From assembly GCA_003220005.1 (NCBI GenBank), contig QHRD01000048.1, forward strand, positions 1 through 54,230: 54,230 nucleotides of DNA. The letters are read 5' to 3'. Source of the DNA: Verrucomicrobiota bacterium (lineage in GTDB: Bacteria; Verrucomicrobiota; Verrucomicrobiia; Chthoniobacterales; UBA10450). The notes below the pieces were generated by a model, which saw nothing but the letters and a program-made list of their open reading frames with translations, ran no database searches and was not told the DNA's origin. A program made the position numbers and the translations under genes. Shown here in pieces: positions 49,259 through 54,230 of the stretch. Position 1 is the stretch's first letter. The number at the start of each line of letters is the position of its first letter.

Positions 49259-52200
49259 TTATTGGCAAAGGCGGAAATCGGCTGGGAGCGGGACGTTCCT
49301 CGCAATCGCGACGCTTGAATCGCGCATGGGATCATTTGCGCCGACCTTTGCTGGCGGCGGCGAGGCAATTGGCTGCTGGCCTTTGGCTTTGAGCGAGTCG
49401 TTTAACGCGGGCAGGTCTTTCGCGAGCAGTTGGTCGAATTGTTTTGTCACCTCAGCCAGCTCACGTTTGAGCGCATCGATGTAGGCGATCTGATATCCGC
49501 CGGGTTTGCCTTCGTAACTCAGAATGGCGCCGTAAAGCTGGTCGGTGTGTTCTCGCAAACGTTCTTCGCCCGTGATCGCGCCGCCCTCAGTGGTGGCGAC
49601 GATTTTCTTGCGCATGCCATCAACTTTTCCGTCGAAGTCGGTGACGTTTTTGCGAAGCGGATCACCTTCCGGAAGTCCTGTGGCGCTCTGTGCCAACCCT
49701 TTTCGCAACGCGACAATCCGGCCCAATAGCGCACTCTCGTCTCCGAATAGAGCATGGACTTTCATCGCCGCATCGAACTGCGCTTTGCGATCTGCTTCGC
49801 TAAATTTTGCGCGGTGATCAAGACCGATGGTCAATTTTGTTTCCGAAACTTTACCGCCCTTCGTCAAACGCACCATATACACTCCCGGTACGAGGCGCGG
49901 CCCGCGCGTTCCCGCGGAGGCAATCTGCGCAGCAGGCGGAACATGCGGCGGTTTCGCGCGCATCGCCCAAGTCACGCGATTGAGACCGGGCCGTCTGCTG
50001 GCCGGCAATTCGTCAATGACGCGGCCGGAAGCGTCGAGCACTTCCAGCTTCAGTTTTCCAAAGAGATGGCGCTCGCGCTGATAGTAATTGATCACCGCAG
50101 CGTCGGGCGGGTTATCGCCGACGAACACCGCATCGCCATTGGCCCAGCCGCCATTGCCTTCAATTCGCTGTTGCACGGGACGCGCTGAAACGAAAACGGC
50201 ATCCTGAGCCAAAAGATCCGGGGTCAAAGCGCGCAGCGGTGTGATGTCGTCCACGATCCAGATGCCGCGGCCATGCGTCGCCAGAACCAGATCATTGTCG
50301 CGCGGATGAATCGCCAGATCGCGAACGGCGACCGCTGGAAAACGGTTGCCTTTGAATTGTGCCCAGTTTTTGCCGCCATCGATCGAGACCCAAAGCCCAA
50401 ACTCTGTGCCGAGAAACAGCAGATCGGGTTTCACCAAGTCTTCCTTGATCACATGCGCGTAACCGCGAACGCCTTTCACGTCCTGCGGAGTGACCAGCGG
50501 CGTCCAGGTTTTGCCGTAATCCGTCGTCTTGAACGCGTAGGGCGCCATGTCACCAAAGGTATGCCGATCGAACGCGGCGTAGGCCGTGCCGGCGTTGAAG
50601 TTGCTCGACTGCACCCAATTCACCCAGGAATTCTTCGGCAACCCGGGGATATTGCCGGTGACGTTGGTCCAGGTCTTGCCAGCATCGCGAGTGAGCTGAA
50701 CGTTGCCGTCATCCGTGCCGACCCAAATGAGCCCCTTTTGCTTGGGAGATTCGCTGATGGAATAAATCGTGGTGTGCATTTCCGCCGACGAATTGTCCAC
50801 GGTGACGCCGCCGGATTGTTCCTGCTTCTGCTTTTGCGGATCATTCGTGGTGAGGTCAGGCGAGATGCGTTCCCAGTTCTGGCCGTGGTCGCGTGAGCGG
50901 AAGAGAAATTGCGCGCCGATGTAGATGGTCCCCTTTTCATTCGGCGAGAGCGCGATTGGTGTGTTCCAGTTAAACCGGAGTTTTTCGTTATAATTCGGCC
51001 GCGGCTTGATGTTGCGCGGCTGATGTGTCTTTCGATTTACCCGGCCGATCTCGCCGCCCTGGTATTCGGCATAAATATAATCCGGATCCGCGGGATCAGG
51101 GAACATCCAGAAACCATCGCCGCCGTACATGTTTTCCCACTGCGCGTTAGTAATGCCACCCGGATACTGGGACTCGCCTACCCACGAACTGTTGTCCTGC
51201 AAACCGCCATAGACGCGGTAGGGATCGTTATCGTCCATGCTGACGTGGTAAAACTGCGACACCGGCAGATTATTTCCTTTCCACCATTTGCTGCCGCCGT
51301 TGTAGGAGTACCACATTCCGCCGTCGTCGCCTACGAATACGACCTGTGTGTTGGTTGGGTCGATCCAGACGTCGTGGGCGTCGCCGTGCGCTCCTTGAAA
51401 ACCGCCCACCACCGCGAAGCTTTTTCCTCCATCCTCGCTGACAATCAGTGAGCCATCAGGCTTGAACAGGCGGTCTGGGTTTTTCGGATCGACAATCAAA
51501 TTCGCGAAATAAAACGGACGCCAAACCATCCATTGGCTTTTGTCGCGCTTGTCCCATGTCGCCCCGCCATCATCGGAAACGAACAGCGCGCTCTCAGGCG
51601 ATTCCACAAACGCGTAAACCCGTTGTGCATTCGACGGCGCAACGGCCACCGCGATGCGGCCGTATGGTTTCTTCGGGAATCCTTTATTGGTGTCAGTCGT
51701 GATCTCCGTCCACGTCTCGCCGCCATCTGTGGAACGAAACAGGCCGCTGGCCGAAGGCGCCGTGGGACTTTCGCCACCGGAGCGGTATTCCCAGCCTTTA
51801 CGCCGGAAATCCCACATGGCTGCAAACATCACGTCAGGATTTGTCGGATCGATGGCAATCGCAGTGCACCCGGTGGAAAGATTGCCGCCTTTCAGAATTT
51901 GCTTCCACGTTTTGCCGCTGTCAGTCGTCCGGTAAACACCGCGATCCGGCGAATCGCTCCAAAGCGCCCCCGGCACCGCCACGAAAACTGTGTCGCTGTT
52001 CTTTGGACTCACCACGATCTTTGCGATGCGCTCGGAGTTTTCCAGACCTGCATGTGTCCACGTTTCGCCGCCATCAGTTGACTTATGAATTCCCTCTCCA
52101 ATGGAAACGGTGTTGCGTGTCCAGGATTCACCGGTCCCGACCCAAACATTTTTCGAATTCTTTGGATCGAGCGCGATAGCACCGATGGATTGCGCAGGCT

Positions 52201-52561
52201 GCTCATCAAAAACAGGGCGAAATCGCGTGCCGCTGTCGTCGGATTTCCAAACGCCGCCGCTGGCCGCGCCGACAAAGAGCGTGATCTTGCCTGAGGGTTC
52301 TCGTGTTGCAGCGATGGCCGAAATGCGACCGCTCATGGCTGCAGAACCAATGTTTCGCGCACCGAGACCGGAGATGGTGGCGGAAGTAAAAGGCCTTTCC
52401 TGAGCATCGACAGGAGCGGCCCAAAGAAAAAGCGATGCTAGGATGCATCGCGCTCCAAAAGCACTGCGTGCGAAATCAAAAAAGGTTCCGATGCGGTTTT
52501 GCGAAAGCGTTGGGGTTGTACGAGCGTCCTCACGTCGCTTCTGGTAATTCAATATTCTCAT
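49259..52561 (-). CDS. BNR-repeat beta-propeller protein (VPS10/sortilin-like, large)
   Basis: 1100 residues with a signal peptide region (CILASLFLWAAPVDA) and a long beta-propeller built of BNR/Asp-box motifs such as SDDSGTRF, STDGGETWT, TTDSGKTWK, SEDGGKSF and TRDAGKTWT spread over residues 95-730. A C-terminal fibronectin-like or beta-sandwich section (residues ~770-930) and a helical tail follow. Proteins of this layout are often labelled sortilin-like or exo-alpha-sialidase-like 'glycosyl hydrolases', but I see no catalytic triad and do not claim an enzyme. It is preceded by a LolA-like gene (seven-base gap) that may act with it. Confidence 0.82.
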   Translation of the reverse strand: MRILNYQKRREDARTTPTLSQNRIGTFFDFARSAFGARCILASLFLWAAPVDAQERPFTSATISGLGARNIGSAAMSGRISAIAATREPSGKITLFVGAASGGVWKSDDSGTRFRPVFDEQPAQSIGAIALDPKNSKNVWVGTGESWTRNTVSIGEGIHKSTDGGETWTHAGLENSERIAKIVVSPKNSDTVFVAVPGALWSDSPDRGVYRTTDSGKTWKQILKGGNLSTGCTAIAIDPTNPDVMFAAMWDFRRKGWEYRSGGESPTAPSASGLFRSTDGGETWTEITTDTNKGFPKKPYGRIAVAVAPSNAQRVYAFVESPESALFVSDDGGATWDKRDKSQWMVWRPFYFANLIVDPKNPDRLFKPDGSLIVSEDGGKSFAVVGGFQGAHGDAHDVWIDPTNTQVVFVGDDGGMWYSYNGGSKWWKGNNLPVSQFYHVSMDDNDPYRVYGGLQDNSSWVGESQYPGGITNAQWENMYGGDGFWMFPDPADPDYIYAEYQGGEIGRVNRKTHQPRNIKPRPNYNEKLRFNWNTPIALSPNEKGTIYIGAQFLFRSRDHGQNWERISPDLTTNDPQKQKQEQSGGVTVDNSSAEMHTTIYSISESPKQKGLIWVGTDDGNVQLTRDAGKTWTNVTGNIPGLPKNSWVNWVQSSNFNAGTAYAAFDRHTFGDMAPYAFKTTDYGKTWTPLVTPQDVKGVRGYAHVIKEDLVKPDLLFLGTEFGLWVSIDGGKNWAQFKGNRFPAVAVRDLAIHPRDNDLVLATHGRGIWIVDDITPLRALTPDLLAQDAVFVSARPVQQRIEGNGGWANGDAVFVGDNPPDAAVINYYQRERHLFGKLKLEVLDASGRVIDELPASRRPGLNRVTWAMRAKPPHVPPAAQIASAGTRGPRLVPGVYMVRLTKGGKVSETKLTIGLDHRAKFSEADRKAQFDAAMKVHALFGDESALLGRIVALRKGLAQSATGLPEGDPLRKNVTDFDGKVDGMRKKIVATTEGGAITGEERLREHTDQLYGAILSYEGKPGGYQIAYIDALKRELAEVTKQFDQLLAKDLPALNDSLKAKGQQPIASPPPAKVGANDPMRDSSVAIARNVPLPADFRLCQ

Positions 52562-52568
52562 AGATTGA

Positions 52569-53339
52569 TCAGCGCTGGGGTTGGGGGAGACTTATTTGGC
52601 CAGGAAAATGAAATATAGTGTCGTCCACCGGCACGTTGGCTTCGACCTTATCGATGATAATCTTTCTCTTGTCAGGATCTCCTTTGCGGCCGGACTCGAT
52701 TGAGGTCGGAATGAATACGCCAGCCGTTTTCTCATAATCTCCGAGGTCAGTCTCAACTTCCTCGTACGCGCCGTGCCTGGTTCGCTGAGTTAGGATGCGG
52801 AACTCGAGGAAGTGATCCGGATCGAGATAGACAAAGCTCACGTCTCCGTTTTTGCGCACCACTTTTAGTTTGTGCGCTAGCGTTCCGTCTACCTCTTCGG
52901 TCCCGAGATATTCAATAGTGCTTCCCTTTTCCTTCCAATCCACGAGCGGCCCATCGATCTCCGCCTGCTCCTGTAATGCCTTCAGATCGTCCGCCGACAT
53001 TCTTTCTGGGTCTCTGCGCCCAAAAAACGGTGAGACTCTCCAGCCCTCTTTTCCGTCGTACGCCTCGATCTGGGTCATGCCCTGAAGCGCTCCTTCCGTT
53101 CGCACTTCGCCCGGTCGCTTTTTCGTTTGCAGATAAGCGAGTTGGATCTGGCCCTGTTGCACCAGCATTTTGCCACTCAGACGCAGGGATTGCAGCGCGT
53201 TCAGCGCGTCGGCACCGCCCTTGGCTTCGATGTTTTTGGAAACCAACTGATCGACAGTCGCCTGATTTTCATTTTGAGCGAATCCTGCGGTCACCGAGAG
53301 AGCCGCAGATACAAAGCAGATTATAAAACGTAGATGCAT
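52569..53339 (-). CDS. LolA-like outer-membrane lipoprotein-sorting-family protein
   Basis: 256 residues from the ATG at 53339 (upstream in-frame codons to 53699 overlap the transporter gene). A signal peptide (IICFVSAALSVTAGFAQ) precedes a LolA/LolB-type region: VDQLVSKNIEAKGGADALNA, LRLSGKM, EVRTEGALQGMTQIEAYDGKEGW, and VSFVYLDPDHFLEFRIL. It could carry lipids or lipoproteins across the periplasm; no LolB-type anchor is seen. The gene ends seven bases before the BNR gene. Confidence 0.75.
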   Translation of the reverse strand: MHLRFIICFVSAALSVTAGFAQNENQATVDQLVSKNIEAKGGADALNALQSLRLSGKMLVQQGQIQLAYLQTKKRPGEVRTEGALQGMTQIEAYDGKEGWRVSPFFGRRDPERMSADDLKALQEQAEIDGPLVDWKEKGSTIEYLGTEEVDGTLAHKLKVVRKNGDVSFVYLDPDHFLEFRILTQRTRHGAYEEVETDLGDYEKTAGVFIPTSIESGRKGDPDKRKIIIDKVEANVPVDDTIFHFPGQISLPQPQR

Positions 53340-53437
53340 ATGAAGTTTGCGAAGTGAATTTGAGACAAGTGTTACCACCGATATGCAAAGCGGGGTCTTA
53401 TGCAAGCGGTGGCGCTTTCCTGGAATTATTTGTTTCT

Positions 53438-54230
53438 TTAACCTAACGCCCCAAAGGCCAGACCGAGGCCGTACGTGACGACTGCGACGATGATGCCGAT
53501 CCACGTCATCTCCAAGCCGGACGCCCACCAGGATCGGATGGTGATCAACGATTTCAATGCGCCGACAGCAAAGTGGGCTGCCAAACTGATTCCGAAAGAA
53601 ATGGCTACCGCAGTCATGCCGCCGGAAAAAAAGAATGGGATAATTGGTACAAATGCGCCGATCGCAGTGGAAATGGCAGACGAGGTCGCAGCAGTCCATT
53701 GATTCGGAAATCGATGCTCGGACAAGCCGAGCTCACTTTGCGCCATGGCCTGCACGAATTGCTCCGGCTGCTGCGCAAGACGCTCCGCCATTTTCTGCGA
53801 TTCTTCTGGAGTGAATCCCTGCAATTGATAGAAGAGCGACATCTCCTCGATTTCTTCTTCCGGATTTTCCTCTACTTCGGCACGCTCACGCGAAATCTCC
53901 GCTTCATAAACTTCTGCCTCGCTTTTTGCGGCAAGGTACGCGCCCGCGCCCATCGACAGCGTCGAAGCAAGCATTCCTGCCAAACCTGAGATCAAAATGT
54001 AATGTTGCTGGTTATTCGTCGCTCCAGCCACGCCTGAAACAATTCCAAACACCGCGCCCAATCCATCGTTCGCGCCGTAAATTGCGTCGGCCACCCAACT
54101 GCCCCCTCGCCCGTGCCAGCGTTCGCGTTTTAGGATTTTGTCCAGCGCCGTGCGCGGACTCACTGGTGGCGCCATTGCGCTCAGAGCTCGCGCATGCGCT
54201 TTTTCTTCGAGCACGCTTTTCCGTAAAAAT
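53438..54230 (-). CDS. VIT1/CCC1-family iron or manganese transporter, N-terminus cut by window edge
   Basis: The frame is open to the right edge, so the protein is incomplete. A GTG at 54214 is an available start but is probably internal. Residues from SWVADAIYGANDGLGAVFGIVSGVAGA onward match the VIT1/CCC1 family: five membrane helices, the Met/Glu-rich cytosolic metal-binding segment (EAEISRERAEVEENPEEEIEEM), and a final LGLAFG. The segment just before (EEKAHARAL) has the look of a ferritin-like/rubrerythrin helix end, so the full protein may be an erythrin-VIT1 fusion. It would export or store Fe2+ or Mn2+. Confidence 0.85.
   Translation of the reverse strand, partial: FLRKSVLEEKAHARALSAMAPPVSPRTALDKILKRERWHGRGGSWVADAIYGANDGLGAVFGIVSGVAGATNNQQHYILISGLAGMLASTLSMGAGAYLAAKSEAEVYEAEISRERAEVEENPEEEIEEMSLFYQLQGFTPEESQKMAERLAQQPEQFVQAMAQSELGLSEHRFPNQWTAATSSAISTAIGAFVPIIPFFFSGGMTAVAISFGISLAAHFAVGALKSLITIRSWWASGLEMTWIGIIVAVVTYGLGLAFGALG

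Overview
The window looks like chromosomal DNA of a soil Verrucomicrobiota bacterium, probably Chthoniobacterales and close to 'Candidatus Udaeobacter'. This is inferred from gene content and from many short dispersed palindromes, not from a marker-gene tree. BamD and LptE homologues and heptosyltransferase and MsbA-like genes indicate a Gram-negative envelope. Both edges cut genes. About 50 protein genes, one tRNA-Leu and some fifteen repeat sites can be supported.

Region 1 (1-11100), metabolism and envelope: the tail of an uncharacterised protein; a YfcE-type phosphoesterase; convergent sucA (2-oxoglutarate dehydrogenase E1) without sucB; an HtrA/DegP protease; a four-gene GldA-GldF-GldG-DUF4340 ABC module; convergent ubiE/menG.

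Region 2 (11200-19000): a basic, tandemly repeated histone-H1-like protein; tRNA-Leu(CAG); an operon bamD-lptE-TPR for outer-membrane assembly; a DUF72 protein overlapping tail-to-tail with a PHP phosphoesterase; a BsuPI-domain protein; a small secreted protein overlapping an M23 peptidase gene.

Region 3 (18960-30530): molybdenum cofactor genes moaA-moaC-mogA; a BamE-like lipoprotein; a UbiD decarboxylase; a frameshifted glycine-zipper lipoprotein; a squalene/phytoene synthase overlapping a polytopic membrane-protein gene; lepA-lepB; a HAD phosphatase and a STAS protein.

Region 4 (30550-42980), surface polysaccharide: a rightward operon (GT4, GT9, MsbA-like exporter, PHP, DUF1330, PIG-V-like mannosyltransferase) meets a leftward operon (GT4, methyltransferase, GT4, WcaF-like acetyltransferase, GT2). 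Another GT4 gene lies at the left end. The leftward operon is preceded, on the same strand and with gaps of 7-16 bases, by a small unknown gene, an Mrr-like endonuclease and an MmeI-like type IIL restriction-modification enzyme, so defence genes may share a transcript with glycan genes.

Region 5 (47200-54230): secreted proteins (a collagen-like Gly-rich protein, a peptidoglycan-binding-domain protein, an 1100-residue BNR/sortilin-like propeller protein with a LolA-like partner) and the C-terminal part of a VIT1/CCC1 family iron or manganese transporter cut by the window edge.

The most unusual signal is the repeat population. Several families of short palindromes or direct repeats fill the spacers, and at least five appear inside coding sequence without breaking frame: in two glycosyltransferases, at the N-termini of a PHP protein and an M23 peptidase, and at the C-terminus of MoaC. 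One copy also supplies a start codon. This resembles the protein-coding palindromic elements described in Rickettsia, but the sequences look unrelated.
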